This document shows, one piece after another, positions 56,477 through 64,000 of a stretch of 64,000 bases of DNA. Source of the stretch: Pseudomonadota bacterium (GTDB lineage Bacteria > Pseudomonadota > Gammaproteobacteria > Burkholderiales > Ferrovaceae); contig JAJZFH010000007.1 in assembly GCA_021805445.1 (NCBI GenBank), positions 37,991-101,990 of the forward strand, given 5' to 3'. The translations under genes were made by a program, and so were the position numbers. Below the pieces are notes generated by a model, which was not told where the DNA came from, made no database searches, and worked only from the letters and a program-made list of their open reading frames with translations. Numbering within the stretch: position 1 is the stretch's first letter; every line of letters begins with the position of its first letter.

Positions 56477-57187
56477 TCAGGGGCAATGAACGTCTATCCT
56501 CGGCCCCCAAAGGATGCCGGTTCGGGTAGGTTCAACCCCGTAAGCCAACGCTTCCACACCGTCACGCATCACCGTGCGCAGTAACCGACCATAGGCGGGA
56601 TCGATCGCATCCGCAGGGCGCACCACGCGAATATCCGGGCGCTGGACACAGAACAGCAACACCGCGCGCGCGCCCTCACGCACCACACAATCCCGCAACT
56701 CCTCCAAATGCTTCAAAGCCCGTTGACTGACCGCATCAGGAAACAATCCGATGCCCGGTTCAAGACTGGTGGTCACACTTTTGACTTCGAGATAACAGAT
56801 CGATTTTTCCTGATCTTCAAGTAACCAGTCGATCCGACTGCGCTGTTGCCCATAGGGTACCTCGGAACGATGGCGGGCATAGCCGGATACTTCTCCGATC
56901 GCTCCCTGTTTCAATGCATCCCCTACCAAGGCATTGGCCCGGTGCGTATTCACCCCGACCCAAACCGTACCGACCTGGATCTGTTCGAGTGTATAAGGAC
57001 AACGACGGGTGGTATCGCTCGAGCGACTCAGGCGAGCGCCCTGCCCAACTTCCAGACACCCCAACAAACTGCCGGTATTGGGAACATGGGCGGTAATGAT
57101 TTCTCCGGCACCGAGTTCGATATCCGCCAGGAAACGCTGGTAGCGCCGTAACAGGCGCCCCTCGCTCAAGGATTCGGCGTAATCCAC
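56477..57187 (-). CDS. sfsA: SfsA-family protein (sugar fermentation stimulation protein)
   Basis: 236 residues with the SfsA OB-fold N-terminal part (RYQRFLADIELGAGEIITAH, VPNTGSLLGCLEVG) and the nuclease-like C-terminal half with WLLEDQEKSICYLEVKSVT and FPDAVSQRALKHLEEL. The acidic/Lys arrangement fits the PD-(D/E)XK-type site proposed for the family. The biological role is poorly known. It starts three bases after the pirin gene on the same strand. Confidence 0.92.
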   Translation of the reverse strand: MDYAESLSEGRLLRRYQRFLADIELGAGEIITAHVPNTGSLLGCLEVGQGARLSRSSDTTRRCPYTLEQIQVGTVWVGVNTHRANALVGDALKQGAIGEVSGYARHRSEVPYGQQRSRIDWLLEDQEKSICYLEVKSVTTSLEPGIGLFPDAVSQRALKHLEELRDCVVREGARAVLLFCVQRPDIRVVRPADAIDPAYGRLLRTVMRDGVEALAYGVEPTRTGILWGPRIDVHCP

Positions 57188-57190
57188 GAA

Positions 57191-57889
57191 TCAGGGCAAA
57201 TCGAATAAAAGGAATTCCGTTTGTCCCGGAGTTCCCATGGCAATCCGATCACGCTGAGCAATGCGTAATCCATCGCCCTCCCGCAAAGGGTGCCCGTCCA
57301 CGATCAATTCGCCCGTGGCCACTTGCAGGTAGCCCCTGCGCCCTGGAGAAAAATCGTACACCAGAGTGTCATCCGCCCCCAATATCGAGGCATACATCCG
57401 GACATCCTGATGAACCGTCAAGGACCCATCACGCCCGTCCGGAGAAGCAATGAGACAGAACCGCCCGTGTCGTTCTTCAGACGAGAAATTTTTCTGTTCA
57501 TATTCAGGAGGACGGCCGCGCCGGTCAGGCAAAATCCATATCTGCAACAGGTGGACAGGATCAGAGTCTGATGGGTTGAATTCACTGTGGGTGATGCCAC
57601 TGCCTGCGGACATTCTCTGCACCTCTCCGGCCTTGATCACCGATCCGTTCCCCATGCTGTCCCGGTGTTCCAGACTGCCCTCGAGAAGATAGGTAATGAT
57701 CTCCATATCCTGATGAGGGTGCGTACCGAAACCACTGTTCGGTGCAATCCGGTCATCATTCAGGACCCGCAGAACGCTGTAGTGCATGTGCGCCGGGTCA
57801 TGGTAATCCGCGAAGGAAAACGAATGCCAGGATTCCAGCCAGCCTTGGTGGGCATACCCCCTGTCTTTGGAACGACGCAGTGCCAACAT
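57191..57889 (-). CDS. Pirin-family protein (YhhW-like)
   Basis: Bicupin of 232 residues. The metal ligands are His57 and His59 (FGTHPHQDMEI) and His101 and Glu103 (SGITHSEFN), the same positions as in E. coli YhhW, which has quercetin 2,3-dioxygenase activity in vitro. The physiological substrate is not known. AAGGAG lies six bases before the ATG. First gene of the pirin-sfsA pair. Confidence 0.92.
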   Translation of the reverse strand: MLALRRSKDRGYAHQGWLESWHSFSFADYHDPAHMHYSVLRVLNDDRIAPNSGFGTHPHQDMEIITYLLEGSLEHRDSMGNGSVIKAGEVQRMSAGSGITHSEFNPSDSDPVHLLQIWILPDRRGRPPEYEQKNFSSEERHGRFCLIASPDGRDGSLTVHQDVRMYASILGADDTLVYDFSPGRRGYLQVATGELIVDGHPLREGDGLRIAQRDRIAMGTPGQTEFLLFDLP

Positions 57890-57961
57890 GAGTCATCTCC
57901 TTGAAACGGAATCTGTCGCACCGATCCCATGAGCAGAAGATAGGGGCAATGGAAGCCGGAA

Positions 57962-59233
57962 TCAAGCCCCTCCTTCACGCCGTGGAATCAGGTCATCCAG
58001 CCATTCTACCCAATGGCGGACGGAAATCGTCTCATCCTTGGACAGATGCATCTGACAACCAATATTGGCGCTCAGGATGACCTCCGGTTTGCCGGCCTTG
58101 AGAGCCGCCAGTTTGTTTTTCTTGAGTTGCTCGGATAACTCGGGTTGGAGTATGGAATAGGTTCCGGCCGAACCACAACAAAGATGCGCATCCTCCACAG
58201 AGGTGAGTTCTGCCCCTGCCGCCCGCAACAACTGTTCTACGCCCCCACGCAGGCGCAATCCATGCTGGAGCGAACAGGGTGCATGAAAAGCAATGCGCCC
58301 TTTGAACTGCTCGGGGTCGATGCCAAGGCTTTTCAAGGTCAATCGTTGTTCATCCAGGGTCATCCCGATCTCTCTGATCAGCACTTCAGAAATATCCTGG
58401 GTCAACTCGGCCACCCGGTCGGCCCGTTCCCGATACGCAGGATCATGGCGTAGGGCATGCCCATATTCGCGCAATTCGACCCCGCAACCCGAAGCCGTGC
58501 TGATGATGGCTTCCGCCCCTTGTTCCACGAGAGGCCACCAAGCATCGATATTACGACGCATGGCCTCCAGCGCTTTTTCTTCATCTCCCAGGTGGTGGGC
58601 CAGGGCCCCACAGCACCCCGCATTGGGCGCCACCATACCCGAAATACCCAATCGATCCAGCAGGCGTTGTGCCGCGCTCTGAGTCGCCGGGGTCAAGGCC
58701 GGTTGAACACAACCCGCCAAAAATACTACGCGTCTGGCATGGCGGATGGAGGGAATCCAACCGGCTTCCTGACGCTCGGGAATGGCAGAACGCCAGCGCT
58801 CGGGAAGCAGAGGACGCGCCATGCGCCCCATATTCAGCAAGGTTTGAAACAGTACCGGTTTGGGCAGCACGGTCTTGAGCAAGGTACGGACCACCCGTTG
58901 CCCCAATGGGCGAGGTACGGATTTTTCCACCCACTGACGTCCTTCTTCCAGCAAATGGGCGTATTCCACTCCAGACGGGCAGGTGGTCTCACAGGAACGA
59001 CAGGTCAGGCAGCGGTCGAGATGAAGGCGCGTTTCCTTTCCATCAGCCTTGCCTTCCATGAGTGCTTTGATCAGGTAAATCCGACCTCGCGGACTGTCTC
59101 GTTCATCCCCCAGTAACTGATAGGTCGGACAGGTAGCCAGGCAAAATCCGCAATGAACACAGGAACGAAGGATACCTTCAATGGAAGTTGCCGCGGGTAA
59201 GGCACGAGTTTTTTCGTCGAGATGTGTTTCCAT
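57962..59233 (-). CDS. glcF: Glycolate oxidase iron-sulfur subunit
   Basis: Electron-transfer subunit of the membrane-linked glycolate dehydrogenase. Two ferredoxin-type [4Fe-4S] sites: Cys25, 28, 31, 35 (CVHCGFCLATCP) and Cys75, 78, 81, 85 (CLTCRSCETTCP). Two CCG cysteine-rich domains follow (NAGCCGALAHHLGD and LCCGSAGTYSI). The length is 423 residues. Last gene of glcD-glcE-glcF, four bases after glcE. Confidence 0.95.
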   Translation of the reverse strand: METHLDEKTRALPAATSIEGILRSCVHCGFCLATCPTYQLLGDERDSPRGRIYLIKALMEGKADGKETRLHLDRCLTCRSCETTCPSGVEYAHLLEEGRQWVEKSVPRPLGQRVVRTLLKTVLPKPVLFQTLLNMGRMARPLLPERWRSAIPERQEAGWIPSIRHARRVVFLAGCVQPALTPATQSAAQRLLDRLGISGMVAPNAGCCGALAHHLGDEEKALEAMRRNIDAWWPLVEQGAEAIISTASGCGVELREYGHALRHDPAYRERADRVAELTQDISEVLIREIGMTLDEQRLTLKSLGIDPEQFKGRIAFHAPCSLQHGLRLRGGVEQLLRAAGAELTSVEDAHLCCGSAGTYSILQPELSEQLKKNKLAALKAGKPEVILSANIGCQMHLSKDETISVRHWVEWLDDLIPRREGGA

Positions 59234-59237
59234 GGCC

Positions 59238-60299
59238 TTATCCTTCCAGAAAACCGGGTAGCCCGGGATTCAGGATTCCCGCCGGATCGAAAACTTTCTT
59301 GAGGTTGCGGTGAAGGTCCAGCAGTGCGCCTGCGGGAGGCTCGGGGAAAGGACGAGCCGGATCACCGCCGTGCCACTGTTGGGCATGCCCTCCAGCCTCC
59401 CGCGCCATGGCATGAACCTGAGCGTGACCATGATCACAGGCGACCCAGCGTAGCCCCCCTCCCCATTCCACCAGCGTTTGACCCGACAGACCCAGCGGTC
59501 CCGTGGTCGGTCGCACGGCCATCCGCCAGATCGGCTTGGGGGTCATGAAAAAATCCAGTTGTTGTTCGCGCAAGCCCATCCACCACCCTTTCCCTTCCAG
59601 GACTTCTTTCCCTCCCAAGTGAACTGCGGCGGACTCCAGCGCCTTGCGTGGGCCTTCCAGACGCACGCGCAAGCGCCCCTGAAAGTAACTGGATGCCGTA
59701 ATCGGCCAGGGCTGCCCTGCCCATTCATTCATCCGTTGCAAGGCCTGGGCCTCTGAGAGACTCCACTCCAAAGTCAGTTGAGAGGAAGCGCGGGGGATGA
59801 CCTTCAAGGTCACCTCCGTCAATACGCCCAGAGCACCCCAGGCCCCCACCATCAGGCGAGAAACATCAAAACCCGCCACATTCTTGATAACGCGTCCCCC
59901 AAAGGACAAATCTCGCCCCTGACCATCGATCATACGAACGCCCAGCACAAAATCCCTGACGGCTCCCTGGGCCATGCGGCGCGGGCCTGACAATCCTGCA
60001 GCCACCATCCCGCCCACCGTGGCCTGCAGTCCGAGATGAGGGGGTTCGAAGGCCAGCATCTGGCCGTTTTCCTCGAGCAAGCGTTCCAGCGTAATCAGGA
60101 GAGTTCCGGCACGTACCGTGACGACCAATTCACTCGGTTCATACTCCACGATCCCGGTATACAGACGCAGATCCAGCACCTCGGGGGCAACGGAGCATAC
60201 CAGGAAGGATTTGCTACCGCCCCCGCGGATGCGCAGGGGCCGTTTGGCTTCATAGGCCTGCCGAACCTGTGCACAAAGGGGTTCCAACTCGCCGTGCAT
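59238..60299 (-). CDS. glcE: Glycolate oxidase FAD-binding subunit
   Basis: 353-residue FAD-binding (PCMH-type) subunit of glycolate dehydrogenase. The FAD segments RPLRIRGGGSKSFL, ATVGGMVAAGLSGPRRM and RDFVLGVRMIDGQG, then KNVAGFDVSRLMVGAWGALG, are present; the C-terminal cap lacks the full oxidase domain, as is normal for GlcE. It begins two bases after the glcD stop. Confidence 0.95.
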   Translation of the reverse strand: MHGELEPLCAQVRQAYEAKRPLRIRGGGSKSFLVCSVAPEVLDLRLYTGIVEYEPSELVVTVRAGTLLITLERLLEENGQMLAFEPPHLGLQATVGGMVAAGLSGPRRMAQGAVRDFVLGVRMIDGQGRDLSFGGRVIKNVAGFDVSRLMVGAWGALGVLTEVTLKVIPRASSQLTLEWSLSEAQALQRMNEWAGQPWPITASSYFQGRLRVRLEGPRKALESAAVHLGGKEVLEGKGWWMGLREQQLDFFMTPKPIWRMAVRPTTGPLGLSGQTLVEWGGGLRWVACDHGHAQVHAMAREAGGHAQQWHGGDPARPFPEPPAGALLDLHRNLKKVFDPAGILNPGLPGFLEG

Positions 60300-60301
60300 G
60301 A

Positions 60302-61774
60302 TCAGAACCGGGAGAGTTCAGGATGGGGCAACTGGTTGTGGTGGACATGCATCCGCCCCCCTTCGGCACACCGCTGCAAGGTCGGAATCGCTTTGCCGGG
60401 ATTCAATAATCCCTCCGGATCGAAAGCCGCCTTGATTCCATGAAACACCGCTATTTCATCCTCTCCAAACTGAACGCACATCTGATTGATTTTTTCCACG
60501 CCCACGCCATGCTCTCCCGTGATGGTTCCTCCGACTTCCACGCAGAGTTCCAGAATCCGTCCCGCCAACTCTTCCGTTTTATGAAATTGGCCGGGAATCC
60601 CTGCATCGTACAGGATGAGAGGATGCAGGTTACCGTCCCCTGCATGAAACACATTCGCCACTTCAAGCCCGTATTCCAGGGACCAATCGGCGATCCGGCG
60701 CAATACTTCACCCAGGCGACGACGCGGGATGGTCCCGTCGATACAGTAGTAATCTGGAGCCAAACGTCCCACTGCCGGAAAAGCGGCCTTGCGCCCGGCC
60801 CAGAAGCGCAATCGTTCTGCTTCGTCCCGGGCAACTCTGAGTTCCGTTGCCCCATTTTCCTCGAGAATGGTTTTCATGCGCGCCAGTTCGTCCTCGACCA
60901 CTTCCGGCATCCCATCGGATTCGCAGAGCAGCACGGCGGCCGCTTCAACCGGATAGCCCGCATGAACGAAATCCTCTGCCGCACGAGTGGCCAATGAATC
61001 CATCATTTCCAGTCCGGCCGGAATGATCCCCGCCGCAATCATGCGCGCCACGGCATCGCCAGCCTGCTCCACCGTATCGAATGATGCCATGATCACCTTT
61101 GAAACCCTTGGCTTGGGAATAACTTTCACAGTCACTTCCGTAACGATCGCCAGCAATCCCTCACTCCCTGTCAGCAGAGCCATGAAGTCGAACCCTGCAC
61201 TATCGGGGGCTTCCGAACCGATTTCCACCACCTCCCCCGTCATGGTCAGAACCCGGAGACGCAGAATATTATGCAGCGTCAAACCGTATTTCAGGCAATG
61301 TACCCCGCCCGAATTTTCGGCGACATTACCCCCGATACTGCAGGCAATTTGAGAGGAAGGATCAGGCGCATAATAAAGTCCATGAGCATCTACCGCTTGG
61401 GTAATAGCCAGGTTGCGTACGCCGGGCTGAACCCGTACCGTTCGTGCCAGAGGGTCGACCTGCACGATATTCCTGAGTCGTGCCAACGAAAGTAGAACCC
61501 CGCGTTCGTGGGGCAAAGCCCCTCCCGAAAGCCCTGTCCCCGCCCCGCGCGCAACCACCGGAATACATTGGGCGTGGCAATAGCGCAGAACGGCCTGTAC
61601 TTCCTTTTCCGTGGCAGGCAGCACGACCACATGGGGCATCTGTCGGTAGGCCGATAACCCATCGGTTTCATAGGGGCGTTTGGACTCGGGTGTCGTCAGG
61701 ATGGCCGATTCCGGCAACCATTGACGTAGAGCCTGACCGATCTCCAACTCACTGGGGATTTCTGATTTGTCCAT
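60302..61774 (-). CDS. glcD: Glycolate oxidase catalytic subunit
   Basis: FAD-dependent oxidation of glycolate to glyoxylate. 490 residues with the FAD-binding N-terminal half (VVARGAGTGLSGGALPHERG, SSQIACSIGGNVAENSGG) and the oxidase C-terminal half with GNLHPLILYD and the histidine-rich GTITGEHGVGVEKINQM. First gene of glcDEF. The upstream gap is AT-rich and probably holds the promoter, but no clear boxes are seen. It may recycle glycolate made from phosphoglycolate by the phosphatase at 44.9 kb. Confidence 0.95.
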   Translation of the reverse strand: MDKSEIPSELEIGQALRQWLPESAILTTPESKRPYETDGLSAYRQMPHVVVLPATEKEVQAVLRYCHAQCIPVVARGAGTGLSGGALPHERGVLLSLARLRNIVQVDPLARTVRVQPGVRNLAITQAVDAHGLYYAPDPSSQIACSIGGNVAENSGGVHCLKYGLTLHNILRLRVLTMTGEVVEIGSEAPDSAGFDFMALLTGSEGLLAIVTEVTVKVIPKPRVSKVIMASFDTVEQAGDAVARMIAAGIIPAGLEMMDSLATRAAEDFVHAGYPVEAAAVLLCESDGMPEVVEDELARMKTILEENGATELRVARDEAERLRFWAGRKAAFPAVGRLAPDYYCIDGTIPRRRLGEVLRRIADWSLEYGLEVANVFHAGDGNLHPLILYDAGIPGQFHKTEELAGRILELCVEVGGTITGEHGVGVEKINQMCVQFGEDEIAVFHGIKAAFDPEGLLNPGKAIPTLQRCAEGGRMHVHHNQLPHPELSRF

Positions 61775-61848
61775 GGGATGAATCAGTTCTCCAGAGGGAA
61801 TCGATGGGTGTCAGGATATCGAAAATTAAGGAAACTCATAACGTAATA

Positions 61849-62154
61849 CTATGAATCAGAATATAATATTTTCATTGGATCAACCATGCCCAAGCCGTAC
61901 AGGGCCACCCGTTTATGCCTTCCGGTCAAGCCGCCACGCAATTCCACAGCATCCAGAGAAAGTTGAAACTGCTCTGCCAGAAAACGACGAAGAACCTGGT
62001 TGGCCCGTCCGTCCACAGGCGGGGCGGCCAAACGAATCTTGAGGGCGTCCCCGTGCTTTCCGACCACTTCGGTTCGGCTGGCACCCGGTTGAATGTGCAG
62101 GGTCAATACCCATGCCCCGGTTTTTGATTCGCGTCGACAGAATTCCATGCTCAC
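61849..62154 (-). CDS. YggU-family protein (DUF167)
   Basis: 101-residue member of the conserved YggU family. The core [45 protein letters not shown] and [15 protein letters not shown] is diagnostic. Function unknown; the fold is small and probably nucleic-acid or protein binding. A second ATG two codons later is possible. It overlaps the helicase gene by four bases, so the two are co-translated. Confidence 0.9.
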   Translation of the reverse strand: MSMEFCRRESKTGAWVLTLHIQPGASRTEVVGKHGDALKIRLAAPPVDGRANQVLRRFLAEQFQLSLDAVELRGGLTGRHKRVALYGLGMVDPMKILYSDS

Positions 62155-63566
62155 GGCGATTTCTTCAGCAAACCTCCCAACAAGGCAGGAATTTCACGAT
62201 GCTTCTTGATGCCAGACGAGCCCAGGGGTGGACGACTGAAGTGATGATGCGAATACACCGACCGTAGAGGCTCTGGAACCGGACGGGGACCCTTGGGTTC
62301 ACCGATGACTTTCTCCGGCATAGCCGCCTCTTCTGGCTGGCGCGTGACATGACGACGATCAGCCCGCGAACGACCATCGGCTTCCCGGAGAGGACGCCGT
62401 TCCACAGCGCGCTGCACGGGTTCGATAACCTCAAAATTCACAGGGAATTCTTCGCGAATGGTCTGCTTGATCAACGTCTCGATAGCCTGCCGTTCACGAC
62501 TTTCCTCCGGACTGACCAGAGAAATGGCACAACCTTGACTGCCCGCCCGGCCGGTCCGACCAATGCGATGCACATAATCCTCCGGCACATGAGGCAGTTC
62601 AAAATTGACGACAAAGGGCAATTGATCTATGTCCAATCCCCGCGCCGCAATGTCCGTGGCCACAAGAATGGAGACTTCTCCTGCCTTGAACTGTTCCAGG
62701 CTACGCGTACGATGGGACTGGGTTTTGTCGCTATGAATGGCTGCCGCAGGAATCTGCTCTTTTTCCAGTTGGGCACACAAACGATTGGCCCCATGCTTGG
62801 TACGCGTGAATACGATGGCCTGAGGGATGGGCAGCGTTCGAATCAAATGAGACAACAGCGCCCGTTTACGCTCCGCTTCCACCGGATAGATGAGTTGGGT
62901 GATGCCCTCCGCCGTGGTATTGGACCGCGCCACTTCCACGGTTGCCGGGTTATTCAGGATCCCGTTGGACAACTTCTTGATATCTTCGGAAAACGTCGCA
63001 GAAAACAGCAAGTTTTGCCGACGTGCCGGCAACAAGGCAATGATCCGTCGGATATCCGGGATGAAGCCCATATCCAGCATCCGATCCGCTTCATCCAGTA
63101 CCAGAATTTCCACTTGAGACAGATTGATGGTTTTTTGCTGGACATGATCCAGCAAGCGTCCCGGAGTCGCCACCACGATCTCCACGCCCGCCTGCAGTGC
63201 CTTGACCTGGGGAGGCATGGCCACCCCTCCATAGATCACCGTACTGCGTAACGCCAGGTAGCGCCCATAGGTTTTGACGCTTTCCTGCACCTGGGCCGCC
63301 AACTCGCGCGTTGGCGTCAGAACCAGACAGCGAATGGGATGGCGCGCCGGCGAAGGACTGGAACTGGCCATGGGTTGGAGACGATGCAAAATGGGCAAGG
63401 TGAACCCCGCCGTCTTCCCTGTGCCGGTTTGAGCGGCCGCCTGTACATCCTGCCCGGCCAACACCAAAGGGATGGCCTGAACTTGAACCGGGGTGGGGGT
63501 CGTATACCCTTCGTCCGTAATCGCCCGCAGTAATTCTGGAGAAAGCCCCAAGGATTCAAATGTCAT
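62151..63566 (-). CDS. rhlE: DEAD-box RNA helicase, RhlE-type
   Basis: ATP-dependent RNA helicase likely to act in ribosome assembly or RNA decay. Motifs in order: Q motif ([35 protein letters not shown]), Walker [43 protein letters not shown], and helicase C-domain ending in [14 protein letters not shown] basic, low-complexity tail of about 90 residues follows, as in RhlE. About 471 residues from the ATG at 63566; an ATG three codons upstream is closer to GGAG. The longer upstream frame overlaps the tmRNA gene and is not real. Confidence 0.93.
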   Translation of the reverse strand: MTFESLGLSPELLRAITDEGYTTPTPVQVQAIPLVLAGQDVQAAAQTGTGKTAGFTLPILHRLQPMASSSPSPARHPIRCLVLTPTRELAAQVQESVKTYGRYLALRSTVIYGGVAMPPQVKALQAGVEIVVATPGRLLDHVQQKTINLSQVEILVLDEADRMLDMGFIPDIRRIIALLPARRQNLLFSATFSEDIKKLSNGILNNPATVEVARSNTTAEGITQLIYPVEAERKRALLSHLIRTLPIPQAIVFTRTKHGANRLCAQLEKEQIPAAAIHSDKTQSHRTRSLEQFKAGEVSILVATDIAARGLDIDQLPFVVNFELPHVPEDYVHRIGRTGRAGSQGCAISLVSPEESRERQAIETLIKQTIREEFPVNFEVIEPVQRAVERRPLREADGRSRADRRHVTRQPEEAAMPEKVIGEPKGPRPVPEPLRSVYSHHHFSRPPLGSSGIKKHREIPALLGGLLKKSP

Positions 63567-63613
63567 TAATTTCATCACTCCAACAACACATTTCATGAAT
63601 ACAGCAGATGTGG

Positions 63614-63619
63614 CATAAT
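63614..63619 (+). promoter_or_regulatory. Candidate -10 element for tmRNA
   Basis: CATAAT 16 bases before the mature tmRNA 5' end, with TTTCAT 17 bases upstream as a weak -35. Primary tmRNA transcripts normally have a short 5' leader removed by RNase P, which fits the distance. The boxes are far from consensus. Confidence 0.35.
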
Positions 63620-63634
63620 ACCACGTTCGAGACT

Positions 63635-64000
63635 GGGGGCGACCTGGCTTCGACGGCGGTTGCAAAGCAATGCAGTGCATACCGAGGACCAGTGACCTCG
63701 TAAATCCATCTGGAAACCATATAGTTGCCAACGACGACAACTACGCCCTGGCCGCTTGACGGCCAGGCCCTGCACCCACTGGTCTCTGGGTGGGAGTTCG
63801 GGAAACCGGATGGCAGGGTCATTTACAGAGACTCGTAACCTGATGGGGCTCCTTCATCGGTTCCTAAACTCAAGGGAGATCGTCCAAGCGAAGTTCGTCG
63901 GTTGACGTCGTGCGGATTAAATCCAAAGAGCCTGACTAAGTATGTAGATCTGCTTGTAGAGGACTGACGGACGCGGGTTCGATTCCCGCCGCCTCCACCA
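63635..64000 (+). ncRNA. ssrA: Transfer-messenger RNA (tmRNA)
   Basis: Rescues stalled ribosomes and tags nascent proteins for degradation. The 5' end GGGGGCGACCTGGCTTCGAC and the 3' end with T-arm GCGGGTTCGATTCCCGC and encoded CCA can form a seven-pair acceptor stem; the last base is position 64000. The tag frame runs from resume codon GCC (63727) to TGA (63759) and encodes [10 protein letters not shown], close to the usual ANDENYALAA. The gene is not permuted. It is divergent from the helicase gene. Confidence 0.97.

Noticed and set aside
1..63634. tRNA or rRNA genes
   Set aside because: Intergenic gaps were read for T-arm and CCA signatures; only the tmRNA at the right edge has them.
63567..63740. 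Extended helicase start reaching into the tmRNA gene
   Set aside because: It overlaps the tmRNA 5' domain on the other strand, and the helicase Q motif begins right after the ATG at 63566.
1..64000. Mobile elements, CRISPR arrays, prophage or integron remnants
   Set aside because: No transposase or integrase genes, no regularly spaced repeats and no terminal inverted repeats were seen; gene order is housekeeping throughout.

Overview
The window is about 64 kb of densely packed bacterial chromosome, with no mobile element, no CRISPR array and no gap longer than about 175 bases. Gene content and order point to a betaproteobacterium, probably of the Nitrosomonadales type. The signs are the rpoE-rseA-rseB-mucD-lepA stress block, the gyrA-serC-pheA-hisC-tyrA-aroA-cmk-rpsA-ihfB-lapA-lapB block, and sdhCDAB-sdhE-gltA next to sucA-odhB-lpd-zapE. 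Glycolate oxidase, a phosphoglycolate-type phosphatase and several sulfur-linked genes would fit an autotrophic iron or sulfur oxidiser. That lifestyle is inference, because no carbon-fixation or energy-oxidation gene lies here.

Layout. 1-4.3 kb: lepA (3' end off the window) and the sigma-E envelope-stress operon on the minus strand. 4.4-6.0 kb: ETF-ubiquinone oxidoreductase. 6.0-10.7 kb: a minus-strand run with 5-formyl-THF cyclo-ligase, a pseudouridine synthase, a DmdC-type acyl-CoA dehydrogenase, mtdA and fch. 10.8-11.2 kb: ridA. 11.2-22.4 kb: a ten-gene minus-strand TCA run from sdhC to zapE. 22.5-26.3 kb: acnA-mdh, divergent, with a near-consensus promoter and a clear terminator. 26.3-33.2 kb: cysM, comEA, hldD, hldA, ugd, pyrF, lapB and lapA, mostly envelope and LPS functions. 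33.2-44.1 kb: ihfB, rpsA, cmk, the aromatic and serine genes, and gyrA. 44.2-47 kb: ubiG, a HAD phosphatase and trhP on the plus strand. 47-53.4 kb: a tolC/RND efflux operon with a divergent ArsR-type regulator. 53.4-57.9 kb: a TrpD2-like/SUMT fusion, tusA, a LysR regulator, sfsA and a pirin. 58-61.8 kb: glcDEF. 61.8-63.6 kb: a YggU-like gene and an RhlE-type helicase. 63.6-64 kb: a complete tmRNA gene ending exactly at the window edge.

How the parts work together. Most of the TCA cycle (citrate synthase, aconitase, 2-oxoglutarate dehydrogenase E1/E2/E3, succinate dehydrogenase with its flavinylation factor, malate dehydrogenase) is encoded in two divergent units sharing one control region. 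Folate one-carbon exchange appears to be served by MtdA and Fch, the methylotroph-type pair, in one transcription unit with 5-formyl-THF cyclo-ligase. Phosphoglycolate phosphatase and glycolate oxidase together could form a glycolate salvage route. LPS precursor genes lie next to the LPS-control genes lapAB.

Most of the window is conserved housekeeping. The items most worth a second look are the MtdA/Fch operon with its acyl-CoA dehydrogenase, the thiol-switch-like ArsR beside an RND/DUF2892/TolC operon, the TrpD2-like/SUMT fusion next to tusA and a YeiE/CysL-like LysR regulator, and structured leaders before rpsA and lepA. All functional calls come from reading motifs and families by eye; no database search was run.
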